Assembly (NCBI RefSeq): GCF_019711615.1
Contig: NZ_JAIGNS010000003.1
Coordinates: forward strand, 1-64,000
Source of the DNA: Qipengyuania intermedia
GTDB taxonomy: Bacteria; Pseudomonadota; Alphaproteobacteria; Sphingomonadales; Sphingomonadaceae
Direction: 5' to 3'
Length of the DNA: 64,000 nt
The translations under genes were made by a program, and so were the position numbers. How positions within the stretch are numbered: the stretch's first letter is position 1; every line of letters begins with the position of its first letter. This document shows positions 47,795 through 57,344 of this stretch, one piece after another. The notes under the pieces were generated by a model. The model did no database searches and had not been told where the DNA came from. It saw only the letters and a list, made by a program, of their open reading frames with translations.

Positions 47795-48271
47795 TCAGGC
47801 CGCCTTGTCTTCAGTCAGCTGCGGCGTGTCGTCATTGCCATGCTTGCTGCTTCCGATGGCGATCTTGCGCGGCTTGAGCGATTCCGGGACGATCCGCTGG
47901 AGCGAGATCGTCAACATGCCGTGCTCATAGTCCGCATCGCGCACTTCGACATAGTCGGCCAGCTGGAACCGGCGCTGGAACGCGCGCGCAGCGATACCGC
48001 GATGCAAGAAATTCACACCGTCTTCGTCTTTCTCGTCTTTCTGACCGGAGATGACGAGCTGGTTCTGCTGTGCGGTGATGTCTATTTCGTCCGGACGGAA
48101 GCCGGCCACCGCCAGAGTGATCCGGTAGCTGTCCTCGCTGGTTCGGACGATGTCGAAGGGTGGGTAGCTGTCCTGCGTCTCAGCACGGAAGCTGTTTTCG
48201 AGCGCATCAAAGAGCCGATCAAAGCCGACCGTCGAGCGGCGATAGGGGGTCAAATCAAATGCAGTTCTCAT
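47795..48271 (-). CDS. Hsp20-family small heat-shock protein (island copy)
   Basis: 158 aa ATP-independent holdase. The alpha-crystallin domain covers about residues 35-130 (YRITLAVAGFRPDEIDITAQ, FLHRGIAARAFQRRFQLADY) and ends with the C-terminal IVPESLKPRKIAI tail carrying an I-x-I-like motif. The N terminus DLTPYRRSTVGFDRLFDALE is nearly the same as that of the other Hsp20 at 61887, so the two are paralogues. ATG at 48271 has a strong AAGGAGGA that is masked by a ROSE-type hairpin. A sigma-32-type promoter lies upstream. Confidence 0.93.
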   Translation of the reverse strand: MRTAFDLTPYRRSTVGFDRLFDALENSFRAETQDSYPPFDIVRTSEDSYRITLAVAGFRPDEIDITAQQNQLVISGQKDEKDEDGVNFLHRGIAARAFQRRFQLADYVEVRDADYEHGMLTISLQRIVPESLKPRKIAIGSSKHGNDDTPQLTEDKAA

Positions 48272-48273
48272 TT

Positions 48274-48370
48274 CCAAATCCTCCTTGTTGAGCAATCTGG
48301 GCACGAGAAGCGTCAGCGAACGAAAGAGCTGACGCCCTAATGTCCAACCGGACCCATTATGGCATCCGGT
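48274..48370 (-). ncRNA. ROSE-like RNA thermometer in the hsp20 leader
   Basis: About 100-nt leader with three stem-loops. Nearest the start: CCAGA-UUGCU (48291-48300) pairs with AGGA...UUUGG (48274-48285), covering the ribosome binding site AAGGAGGA (48279-48286). UUGCU pairing with AGGA, with a bulged G, is the ROSE signature. Further up: GCGTCAGC (48310-48317) with GCTGACGC (48328-48335), and ACCGGA (48347-48352) with TCCGGT (48365-48370). Confidence 0.75.
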
Positions 48371-48379
48371 ATCAACGAA

Positions 48380-48406
48380 ATTAGGAAACGCGCAATTGGT
48401 TTCAAG
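48380..48406 (-). promoter_or_regulatory. Sigma-32 (RpoH)-type promoter of hsp20
   Basis: Minus-strand CTTGAAA (48406-48400), 14-bp spacer, CCTAAT (48385-48380). The -35 is the exact heat-shock consensus. The predicted transcript starts about 100 nt before the hsp20 ATG. Confidence 0.75.
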
Positions 48407-48458
48407 ACTGGATAAAATTTTTTATCGTCGTTTTTTCAGCACCTTGCAAGAGAGAACG

Positions 48459-48482
48459 AGGCGCACCGATAGAGGTGCGCCT
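48459..48482 (-). terminator. Hairpin downstream of the DUF465 gene
   Basis: AGGCGCACC (48459-48467) pairs with GGTGCGCCT (48474-48482) around a 6-nt loop. It lies 40 bp after the DUF465 stop and before the hsp20 promoter. Confidence 0.55.
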
Positions 48483-48521
48483 GCCTTCTTCCAAGAGAGA
48501 ATATGTTTGGTTCTAGTCCGT

Positions 48522-48713
48522 TTACGCGGTCAGCCGATCGCTGCTCGCGTGATCGGAAGCCCAGCTTCGCATTTGGTCCTTGAGCGCCAGTTTGAGCTTC
48601 TTCAGGCGGGCAATCAGAACTTCGTCAGGCTTGGGTCGTTTGCTTTCCAGCCGGATTTCGTTCTCGAGCCGCGCATGTTCGCGTGAAAGATATCCCAGAT
48701 ACCTGTCGGTCAT
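48522..48713 (-). CDS. DUF465 (YdcH-family) small coiled-coil protein
   Basis: 63 aa: MTDRYLGYLSREHARLENEI then KRPKPDEVLIARLKKLKLAL, DQM. This is the DUF465/YdcH two-helix pattern. Strong AGAGGAGGAGA lies just upstream of ATG 48713. Function unknown across the family. It sits between hsp20 and groEL on the same strand. Confidence 0.85.
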   Translation of the reverse strand: MTDRYLGYLSREHARLENEIRLESKRPKPDEVLIARLKKLKLALKDQMRSWASDHASSDRLTA

Positions 48714-48832
48714 AATCTCCTCCTCTCTCATTGGACCGATTTTTCTGACATCGCCATTTTCGGAGACTGCCTTGCTCAAGAGGGCGTGTGGAGACGCCAG
48801 GCAGCACTGCCGCCAGCCGTGCGTGGAGGTGT

Positions 48833-48861
48833 GGAGAGCGCAGCTTGATGCCGCGCTCTCC
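48833..48861 (-). terminator. Hairpin downstream of groEL
   Basis: Perfect 9-bp stem GGAGAGCGC (48833-48841) and GCGCTCTCC (48853-48861), 8 bp after the groEL stop. It lacks a clear T-run, so termination may be partial and the DUF465 gene may be read through. Confidence 0.55.
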
Positions 48862-48869
48862 TAACCTTG

Positions 48870-50856
<1,987 letters not shown>

Positions 50857-50927
50857 GCATAACCTCCATTACAAAGCGAAATGACTTACAGCGCCTCCCC
50901 CGGATGATCGGCAGGAGGCATTTCGCG

Positions 50928-50955
50928 ATTTAGTTTTGCTGGAAACGGCTTCAAG
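50928..50955 (-). promoter_or_regulatory. Candidate sigma-32-type promoter of groESL
   Basis: Minus-strand CTTGAAG (50955-50949), 15-bp spacer, CTAAAT (50933-50928). Weaker than the two hsp20 promoters. Confidence 0.45.
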
Positions 50956-50973
50956 AGGTCCAAATCAAATTTT

Positions 50974-51000
50974 TTGGCACTCGCCGATTGCGACTGCCAA
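50974..51000. promoter_or_regulatory. CIRCE-like HrcA operator upstream of groES
   Basis: TTGGCACTC (50974-50982), exactly 9 bp, GACTGCCAA (50992-51000). It matches the CIRCE pattern TTAGCACTC-N9-GAGTGCTAA with A-to-G/T-to-C changes and one mismatch between its own arms. It lies about 120-145 bp before the groES start. HrcA is not in the window. Confidence 0.75.
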
Positions 51001-51030
51001 TGGGCGCTTTCCGGACGCCTTATAAGGGTC

Positions 51031-51059
51031 TTGACGGTCTGAAATCGACTCACAAAATA
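51031..51059 (+). promoter_or_regulatory. Candidate promoter for the 76-aa gene and usg
   Basis: TTGACG (51031-51036), 17-bp spacer, AAAATA (51054-51059). About 60 bp upstream of the ATG at 51120. Confidence 0.5.
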
Positions 51060-51119
51060 CGCCGAGCGGAGCAATCCGCAGTGAGTGACCAGCGGCAAGG
51101 CAGAAAGGAGGATTTTCCT

Positions 51120-51350
51120 ATGTCGCAACCATTCGCACGATATTTGCATCCATTCGATGTGGCGCATCATCCAGCGCTTGAGCCCGAAGTGAAGCGAGCC
51201 ATTCTGGCTTCCTGGGCGTCAGATCGGCATGCCGTCGAAAACCAGCCGGCGATGCGCCAGCCCCCCGAATTGGGTCCGGCTTCCGTTGACGATGTATTCG
51301 CGGCGCTGCGCTCGCTCGACGGCCCGGACAGCCAGCCCACACTTCAATGA
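51120..51350 (+). CDS. Small conserved protein of unknown function upstream of usg
   Basis: 76 aa: FARYLHPFDVAHHPALEPEV, KRAILASWASDRHAVENQPA, MRQPPELGPASVDDVFAALR. The 'H-P-x-x-V ... L..x.KRAILASWASD..AVE..P.LR.PP' pattern is one I recognise in many small alphaproteobacterial hypothetical proteins; no function is known to me. Strong AAGGAGG before the ATG. Its stop overlaps the usg start by 4 bases. Confidence 0.8.
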   Translation: MSQPFARYLHPFDVAHHPALEPEVKRAILASWASDRHAVENQPAMRQPPELGPASVDDVFAALRSLDGPDSQPTLQ

Positions 51351-51616
51351 CCGACCTCGCTTTGCTGGTTCAGCTGGAAGGGTACGGGCTGACGACGGCT
51401 GAGATCTGCTATTTCATGCCGGATCACCCTTCGCTCCTGCAGATCTATGCTTGGCAGGAATACGATGCAGCACCGGATTTCCCGGTGCTGTTCGATTTCC
51501 TCGCGCATTGGCGGCGAGAGATTGAGGCGGAGATCAGGTCAGTCCGTATCGCACACGAAAAGATGATCCGGCCAGCGAGCTGGAGTTCGGCGGATAGCGT
51601 GATCTCGTGGGACTAG
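51347..51616 (+). CDS. usg: Usg-family protein
   Basis: 89 aa: LLVQLEGYGLTTAEICYFMP, DHPSLLQIYAWQEYDAAPDF, PVLFDFLAHWRREIEAEIRS. This matches the small Usg family of alphaproteobacteria (GYGLTTAEI.Y.MPDHP.LLQ). Function is not established. In other genomes it is often found near trp genes; here it follows groESL divergently and is coupled to the 76-aa gene. Confidence 0.85.
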   Translation: MTDLALLVQLEGYGLTTAEICYFMPDHPSLLQIYAWQEYDAAPDFPVLFDFLAHWRREIEAEIRSVRIAHEKMIRPASWSSADSVISWD

Positions 51617-51823
51617 CAGAGCAGTGTGATTGAGCTTGCTAATCCGGACGCGTGCCAATGGAAGCAAACTGCTGACTGGTAAAATCTGAAAACCTTCGGC
51701 CAATTGATAGGCAGCTTTTCGAGTTTCCCCCACTGAAAGCTGCCAGTCGATTTTTGGGCTGAAAACAAGCATTATTATCTCGAGCGTTATCTTCTCGGCC
51801 AATCATGGCCGAGGAGAAAATGA
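51617..51823. other. Intergenic region before the recombinase gene with two inverted repeats
   Basis: 207 bp. GGCAGCTTT (51710-51718) pairs with AAAGCTGCC (51736-51744), sharing the core of the dispersed repeat at 46411-46482. CTCGGCC (51794-51800) pairs with GGCCGAG (51807-51813) around AATCAT; its right arm runs into the GAGGAGA ribosome binding site of the recombinase. Local composition is more AT-rich than the neighbours. Confidence 0.5.
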
Positions 51824-52456
51824 ATGGGATACTCACGGTTTGATGCAGCCACGCGGCATCACCCGGCCTGGAACGCTGGTAAGAATGTCGGAACTAAGCG
51901 TCCGCTGACGCAGAAGCAGATTTGGGCGATCCGCTTTCATCTCGATCGCGAAGGGCGATTGAGGGACAAGGCCCTTTTCGATCTCGCGATCGACAGCAAA
52001 CTGCGGGGCTGCGATTTGGTGAAGATCAAGATCGGAGACGTGGTTGCGGGTGTCGACATCCGCAATCGAGCAACCGTCATCCAGCAAAAGACCAACAAGC
52101 CGGTGCAGTTCGAGATTACCGCTGATGTGCGAGCTACACTGCTAGCGTGGTTGGATCGCAGAGGTGGCTCGACTGTCGACTACCTATTTCCGAGTCGTGT
52201 TGATCCAGCAAGCCACATGAGCACGCGACAGTATGCCCGCCTGGTCGATGAATGGGTAACGGCAATCGGACTGCGAAAGGCAGAATATGGGGCGCATTCG
52301 TTGCGTCGGACGAAAGCGGCGATGATCTACCGCGCGACGGGAAACATCCGGGCTATCCAAATCCTGCTGGGCTACACCAAGATCGAGAACACGGTGCGTT
52401 ACCTTGGTGTCGATGTCGAGGATGCGTTGCTATTGGCGGAGAGGACTGAAATCTAA
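51824..52456 (+). CDS. Tyrosine-type site-specific recombinase/integrase (short, catalytic domain only)
   Basis: 210 aa. Catalytic Arg in DSKLRGCDLVKIKIGDV, Lys in VIQQKTNKPVQFEI, box II HSLRRTKAAMIYR with H-x-x-R, and the nucleophile Tyr in NTVRYLGVD. The usual His/Trp of 'LGH' is replaced: LLGYTKIENT. There is little or no N-terminal SAM-like core-binding domain, so DNA arm binding is probably absent. Such single-domain proteins are common in alphaproteobacteria. ATG at 51824 follows GAGGAGA. Probable integrase or remnant of the island. Confidence 0.87.
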   Translation: MGYSRFDAATRHHPAWNAGKNVGTKRPLTQKQIWAIRFHLDREGRLRDKALFDLAIDSKLRGCDLVKIKIGDVVAGVDIRNRATVIQQKTNKPVQFEITADVRATLLAWLDRRGGSTVDYLFPSRVDPASHMSTRQYARLVDEWVTAIGLRKAEYGAHSLRRTKAAMIYRATGNIRAIQILLGYTKIENTVRYLGVDVEDALLLAERTEI

Positions 52457-52541
52457 CTAAGGAAGCGGTCGCTCGGCAGCACTTATCGACCGTTTCCAGG
52501 TTAGCTCGCAGGTGCGCTGATTGTCAGACATTGGGTGGAAT

Positions 52542-52949
52542 TCAGACCGTCTGCTTTCCATAGATGAACTCCAGCCAATAGTCGTTCATCCAGTCCGCGT
52601 AACCAAGGAGCTCGCCTTGCCGACGCTCTAACGCGGGCGACCACGGTTCGTCACCCGTCATAAGATCAATCATTGCCTGCATTCGCCATTCTTCTCCCGG
52701 TAACGCGAACAATATCCGGTGAGCAATGTAGGCACGCCTCCCGATAGCTTCAGAAAAATGGTCCATGCGCACAAGCCGACCCTCTGCGACATGGCGATCG
52801 AAAAGTCTTAGGTATCGTTCTACGACTTCCGGAAAGCAGCCCCAGCCACCGACGAAAGAGGCCATCGGCTTCTCACCCGCAAGCATCAAACCAAGCTCTC
52901 TGTTTGTGTGCACCAAATACGGCAGAGAACGCAGCAGGCTCGACAACAT
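52542..52949 (-). CDS. Hypothetical helical protein, 135 aa
   Basis: Not recognised. LLRSLPYLVHTNRELGLMLA, then FVGGWGCFPEVVERYLRLFD, a helical middle (HFSEAIGRRAYIAHRILFAL) and WSPALERRQGELLGYADWMN, ending DYWLEFIYGKQTV. Trp-rich with no signal peptide or membrane helix. A GAAGGTAAG lies before ATG 52949. Convergent with the recombinase gene. Being in the island, it may be mobile-element cargo. Confidence 0.55.
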   Translation of the reverse strand: MLSSLLRSLPYLVHTNRELGLMLAGEKPMASFVGGWGCFPEVVERYLRLFDRHVAEGRLVRMDHFSEAIGRRAYIAHRILFALPGEEWRMQAMIDLMTGDEPWSPALERRQGELLGYADWMNDYWLEFIYGKQTV

Positions 52950-53109
52950 GGCCTAGCTTACCTTCGCTTCGCGATGACTGCAAACGGGTCGGAAGCCGAG
53001 CGGCAGCTTATCGCGATCTAGATGCCATAACCGGACTGACCGCAAACGGCCCCTCAACCGACATCACTGACGGCAAGCGAGCTCTCTAAGGAAGTCTCAA
53101 TATTGCTAT

Positions 53110-53124
53110 TGCGAATTAATCGCA
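53110..53124. promoter_or_regulatory. Candidate Fur-type iron box upstream of the TonB receptor
   Basis: TGCGA-ATTAA-TCGCA, a palindrome 39 bp before the receptor start, resembling alphaproteobacterial Fur sites (TGCnAAT-like arms, 5-bp centre). The rest of the 213-bp gap contains no gene. Confidence 0.45.
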
Positions 53125-53162
53125 GAAAGGTTAGGCGACGGCAAATCTCAAGGGAGCTTTGA

Positions 53163-55295
53163 ATGTACCGCTATCTGGTCGGCGCGCTTGCGCTGACACC
53201 GCTTTCGCCCGCTATTGCTCAAACCACCGATGTTCTCGGGACGGCATCGTCGGACACGGATGGCGAGCATACGATTGTCGTTACCGCGGCCCGAACGCAG
53301 CTTCCGGCTAGCGCGCTGCCGCTGACCGTAGACGTTATCGATAGCGAAGCGCTCGAAAGGCAGGTCCTTGTTTCCGGCTCGACGGTGGATGCAGTCTCCG
53401 CGCTGTTGCCGTCCTTCTCTCCGACCCGGGAGAAACTGTCAGGAGCAGGTGAAAGCCTGCGCGGGCGTGCGCCGCTTTACGCGATCAATGGCATTCCCCA
53501 GTCGACGCCTGTCCGAGATGGTTCGCGCGACGGCTACACGATCGACCCGTTCTTTATCGATCGCGTTGAAGTCATTTACGGATCGAACGCGCTCCAGGGT
53601 ATCGGAGCCACAGGTGGCGTGGTGAACCAGGTGACTGTCGGCGCGCCCCGGCAAGACGGCGTTTCTCTCCGTACCCTCTCGCAGGTCACACTTCCCGATG
53701 GCTTCGATGGCGAAGGTATTGGCGCGAAAACAGGCGCGTTGGTCGGTTATCGCGCCGGATCGCTCGACGCCAACTTTGGTGCTACGCTCGAAAAACGTGG
53801 AGCGTTCTTCGATGGCTCGGGGAATCGCATCGGGGTCGATGGCACACAGGGCGAGATCCAGGACAGCGACAGCTGGTCAGCCTTCGCTCGCCTCGGCTAC
53901 GATCTCGCCAACGGTGCCCGTTTTGAAGTTGTCGCGAACAGGTTCGAACTCGAAGGCAATGCCAATTACGTTTCTGTTTCCGGCAATCGCACGACCAACA
54001 TCCCATCCACTAGCGAGCGTGGCGAAACGCCGGGCGCGCCGCCTTCGAACACTGCGGAGCTACTTTCGGCTTCATTGACCGATCCCGACCTCGCCGGCGG
54101 CACGTTTGTTTTGCAGGGGTTCTATAGCCGAACCAGCGACGTCTTCGGCGGCGGTGTATTCGGGACCTTTCAGGATCCGGCGATCGATCCAAGCGGCACC
54201 CTTTTCGATCAGTCGGCTAATCGGTCGCGCAAGCTCGGCGCGAAGGTCAGCTACGAAGGTGCGCTTCCGGGTTTTGAAGACCTCGTGCTGACGGCCGGAT
54301 TCGATGCGTTGTTCGACCGGACCGCGCAGTCCCTCGTGCAAACCGATCGTGTTTGGGTACCGCAAAGCGATTTCCGGAGTCTGGCCCCCTTCCTCCAGGG
54401 CAATCTGGCCTTGGCTGATGGAGTAGTGCGTCTGGCAGGCGGTCTTCGCTACGAGAATGTCGAACTCAATGTCGGCGATTTCACGACGCTCGCCAGCTAC
54501 GGGTCCGTGGATGTCGAGGGTGGCTCACCATCGTTCGACGATATGCTCTTGAACGGCGGTGTTATCATCGAGCCAATCGACGGGCTGCGGGCCTACGGAA
54601 GCTATGCCGAAGGTTTCACCATCGCCGATGTCGGCCGTATCCTGCGAGGGATCACCCAAGCGGGGATCGACGTCGACGATTTCCTTTCCCTTGAGCCGGT
54701 GGTCTCGAACAACCGCGAGCTGGGGCTCGAATGGGATCGCGGCGCTATCAAGGCATCGGCCAGCTACTTCTGGTCGTCGAGCGATTTTGGATCGCTTCTC
54801 GTCCTGCGCAACGATGTATTCGAGGTCGAGCGCCAGCCGATCGAGATCCAAGGCTTCGAGGCAAGTCTCGCATGGCAGACCCCGATTACCGGGCTTTCGC
54901 TTAGCGGGGGCTACGCGGCGCTTGAAGGGCAGACCGATGCCGACGACGATGGCCTCATCGACGAGGACCTCGACGGCGCGAACATTTCTCCCGACCGCGT
55001 GAATTTGGCAGCCGATTACACCTCGGGACGCTTTAGCGCTCGGGCGCAGGCGCGCATGTATCTCGAGCGCGAGTTCAACGACGCTTCGACGGCTACCGAT
55101 TTCGAAGGCTACACGCTGCTCGATGCATTCGTTTCGTATCGTGCGGACTTCGGAGAAGTTTCGCTGGCCGCCCAGAACCTGACCGACAAGTTCTACGTCA
55201 CCTATGATAGCGATACGGTCCGTGTGACGGACAACAGCCGCTTCTTCTCCGGCCGCGGGCGCACTTTTACCTTGAGCTTGCGCAGCGAATTCTGA
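53163..55295 (+). CDS. TonB-dependent siderophore-type outer membrane receptor
   Basis: 710 aa. Signal peptide YRYLVGALALTPLSPAIAQ, TonB-box-like HTIVVTAART at about residues 35-44, plug domain (APLYAINGIPQSTPVRDG, RVEVIYGSNALQGIGATGGV), and a 22-strand barrel ending FSGRGRTFTLSLRSEF with the terminal Phe. The ligand is not shown; position beside a PepSY-TM protein and below a Fur-like box suggests a ferric siderophore. ATG at 53163 follows AAGGGAG. The stop overlaps the next gene. Confidence 0.92.
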   Translation: MYRYLVGALALTPLSPAIAQTTDVLGTASSDTDGEHTIVVTAARTQLPASALPLTVDVIDSEALERQVLVSGSTVDAVSALLPSFSPTREKLSGAGESLRGRAPLYAINGIPQSTPVRDGSRDGYTIDPFFIDRVEVIYGSNALQGIGATGGVVNQVTVGAPRQDGVSLRTLSQVTLPDGFDGEGIGAKTGALVGYRAGSLDANFGATLEKRGAFFDGSGNRIGVDGTQGEIQDSDSWSAFARLGYDLANGARFEVVANRFELEGNANYVSVSGNRTTNIPSTSERGETPGAPPSNTAELLSASLTDPDLAGGTFVLQGFYSRTSDVFGGGVFGTFQDPAIDPSGTLFDQSANRSRKLGAKVSYEGALPGFEDLVLTAGFDALFDRTAQSLVQTDRVWVPQSDFRSLAPFLQGNLALADGVVRLAGGLRYENVELNVGDFTTLASYGSVDVEGGSPSFDDMLLNGGVIIEPIDGLRAYGSYAEGFTIADVGRILRGITQAGIDVDDFLSLEPVVSNNRELGLEWDRGAIKASASYFWSSSDFGSLLVLRNDVFEVERQPIEIQGFEASLAWQTPITGLSLSGGYAALEGQTDADDDGLIDEDLDGANISPDRVNLAADYTSGRFSARAQARMYLEREFNDASTATDFEGYTLLDAFVSYRADFGEVSLAAQNLTDKFYVTYDSDTVRVTDNSRFFSGRGRTFTLSLRSEF

Positions 55296-56371
55296 TGAAA
55301 CTTCTCTCGCTTCTGCATCGCTGGACAGGCGGCCTGGTCGGCTTGGTTCTGGCTGTGATCGGACTGTCCGGCACAGTTCTCCTATGGGAAGACAGCTGGA
55401 TCCTGCTGGACGGTGCCAATGACGCACCGGCCAGCAGTCCGGCCGAACTGGCCAAGGCGATTGAAGTTGCCGTTGAGACCGCGCCCGGGCTGTCCCGCAT
55501 CACGTTTGCTAGCGAAGAGATCGGATTACACCAGGCAATCTATTTGGACGGGAGCGGTGCTTACATCGCACAAGATGGGACCGTTATCGATCGCTGGTCG
55601 GGGATCTGGGAGCGGCCCGAACTGTGGTTGTTCGACCTGCATCACTACCTGCTGATGGGCGAAGCTGGGAAGACCATAACCGGAGTTCTGGGGCTGCTGT
55701 TGTTGGCATTCACCATCACCGGGGCGATCCTTTGGTGGCGTACCAGAAAGACATTCCGGTTCCGCCTATGGCCGGCGCGCTACACCTCTAGCGCAATAGT
55801 AAGGCATCATCGCGATCTGGGCGTGGTCACATCGCCTTTGCTGCTCATCGTCGCTGCCACTGGCACGATGATGGTGTTCCCGGCGATCTCTTCCGTGTTG
55901 CTCTCACCGATCGCGACTACCGATGCTAAGCCCGAACTCCCGAGTGACCTAGCGTCCATCAGCGAAAGTACCGATTGGGCATCCGTCATGGCCAACGCTC
56001 AGGCGGCTTATCCTTCGGCCCCCGCCCGTCGATTGATGATGCCTGCAGCGCCCGGCGAACCGATTACAGTTCGTTTCCGGCAGGACTTTGAGTGGACGCC
56101 TAATGGTCGAAGCTATGCATGGATCGCGCCAGAAACTGGAACCATCGTTGCCAAGGATGATCCGGCGATGGGTGATGCAGCTTCTACCGTTGTCGAGAAA
56201 CTCTACCCGATACATGCCGCGAAGGTTGGCGGATTCCTATGGCGGATCGCAATGACCTTTGCCGGGTTGGCTCTTGTGCTGTTGGGTCTCCTTGCGAGCT
56301 GGTCTTTCTGGAGGGGTAAATTCAGCAGTCGCTCGACGAAGTTCCTGAGCCCAGTAGAGGCGGCGAATTAA
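55295..56371 (+). CDS. PepSY-associated TM protein (PiuB-like, siderophore reductase family)
   Basis: 358 aa with four membrane helices: LHRWTGGLVGLVLAVIGLSG, ITGVLGLLLLAFTITGAILWW, VVTSPLLLIVAATGTMMVF, FLWRIAMTFAGLALVLLGLL. Motifs LHRWTGL-like at the start, FDLHHYLLMG and HHRDLGV carry His pairs. The periplasmic PepSY-like loops lie between. Proteins of this type help release iron from siderophores in the inner membrane. Overlaps the receptor gene by one base (TGATG). Confidence 0.88.
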   Translation: MKLLSLLHRWTGGLVGLVLAVIGLSGTVLLWEDSWILLDGANDAPASSPAELAKAIEVAVETAPGLSRITFASEEIGLHQAIYLDGSGAYIAQDGTVIDRWSGIWERPELWLFDLHHYLLMGEAGKTITGVLGLLLLAFTITGAILWWRTRKTFRFRLWPARYTSSAIVRHHRDLGVVTSPLLLIVAATGTMMVFPAISSVLLSPIATTDAKPELPSDLASISESTDWASVMANAQAAYPSAPARRLMMPAAPGEPITVRFRQDFEWTPNGRSYAWIAPETGTIVAKDDPAMGDAASTVVEKLYPIHAAKVGGFLWRIAMTFAGLALVLLGLLASWSFWRGKFSSRSTKFLSPVEAAN

Positions 56372-56434
56372 GTCGACCCGAGGCTCTACAATTCCGATGT
56401 CCGCTTCGGACATTTCCAGAGCCAACTCCGGTCA

Positions 56435-56461
56435 GTCCGCAATCGGCCCCAATTCCGCCAT
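56435..56461 (+). repeat. 27-bp degenerate repeat, left of ku-ligD
   Basis: 22 of 27 bases match 59947-59973 in the same orientation (GTCMGCAATCGRCCCCAA core, ending CGCCAT). A perfect hairpin ATGTCCG-CTT-CGGACAT lies just upstream at 56397-56413. Confidence 0.5.
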
Positions 56462-56512
56462 TTGAAACCATCCTCGCTTCTAATCGCTGACTCCTTCGAA
56501 ACGGAGTTACGC

Positions 56513-57343
56513 ATGGCAGCACGCGCATATTGGCAGGGACAGATCAGGCTAGCGCTCGTCTCGATCCCGGTGGAGATCTACTCGGCGTCCAAAACGGGCG
56601 CAAAGATCAGCTTCAACCAGATCCACGAGCCCAGCGGCAAAAGGATCAAGTACGAGAAGGTCGTGCCTGGCATCGGCCCGGTCGATCGCGACGAGATCAT
56701 CAAGGGATACGAGGTGTCCAAGGGCGAATACGTCCTGCTGGAGGAGGAGGAGATCGAGGCGGTCAAGATCGAGAGCCGCAAGACGCTGGAGCTGGTGCAG
56801 TTCGTCGACACCTGCGAGATCGACCCGCTGTATTTCGAGAAGCCCTATTACGTCGCGCCCAAGGACGACCTCGCCGAAGAGGCGTTCATTGTGCTGCGCG
56901 AGGCGCTGCGCAAGGCGGGCAAGGTGGCGCTCGGACAGTTATCGGTGCGCGGTTCGGAAAAGCTTGTCGCCATCAAGCCGTGCGGCAAGGGTTTGCTGCT
57001 CGAGACGCTGCGCTATGCGGACGAGGTGCGTAAGGGGCAGGCCTTCTTCTCCGATATCGACAATGCCAAGCCGAAAAAGGAATTGCTCGACCTTGCCACC
57101 ACGCTGATCGAACAGAAAAGCGCGCCCTTCGACGCGAGCGAATTCGAGGACCGCTATGTCGATGCGTTGAGGAAGTTGATCGACAAGAAGGCGAAATCGA
57201 AAAGCAACAAGGCGATTATCGAGGATGCCGGCGATGCCGAGGCATCGGGCGGCAATGTGATAGACCTGATGGCGGCGCTCAAGAAATCCGTGGACGACAA
57301 GACAAACAAGCCCAAGGCTGCGAAGCGCAAGAAGATCGCCTGA
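56513..57343 (+). CDS. ku: Non-homologous end-joining protein Ku
   Basis: 276 aa. Binds DNA double-strand ends as a homodimer and recruits LigD. Family segments: ARAYWQGQIRLALVSIPVEI, GKRIKYEKVVPGIGPVDRDE, IIKGYEVSKGEYVLLEEEEI, and PYYVAPKDDLAEEAFIVLRE. A Lys-rich tail (KKAKSKSNK, KPKAAKRKKIA) is the usual LigD/DNA contact extension. ATG at 56513. One base separates its stop from ligD. Confidence 0.96.
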   Translation: MAARAYWQGQIRLALVSIPVEIYSASKTGAKISFNQIHEPSGKRIKYEKVVPGIGPVDRDEIIKGYEVSKGEYVLLEEEEIEAVKIESRKTLELVQFVDTCEIDPLYFEKPYYVAPKDDLAEEAFIVLREALRKAGKVALGQLSVRGSEKLVAIKPCGKGLLLETLRYADEVRKGQAFFSDIDNAKPKKELLDLATTLIEQKSAPFDASEFEDRYVDALRKLIDKKAKSKSNKAIIEDAGDAEASGGNVIDLMAALKKSVDDKTNKPKAAKRKKIA

Positions 57344-57344
57344 T

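Noticed and set aside
51824..52949. Prophage
   Set aside because: No capsid, terminase, tail or lysis genes nearby; one short recombinase and one unknown gene do not make a phage.
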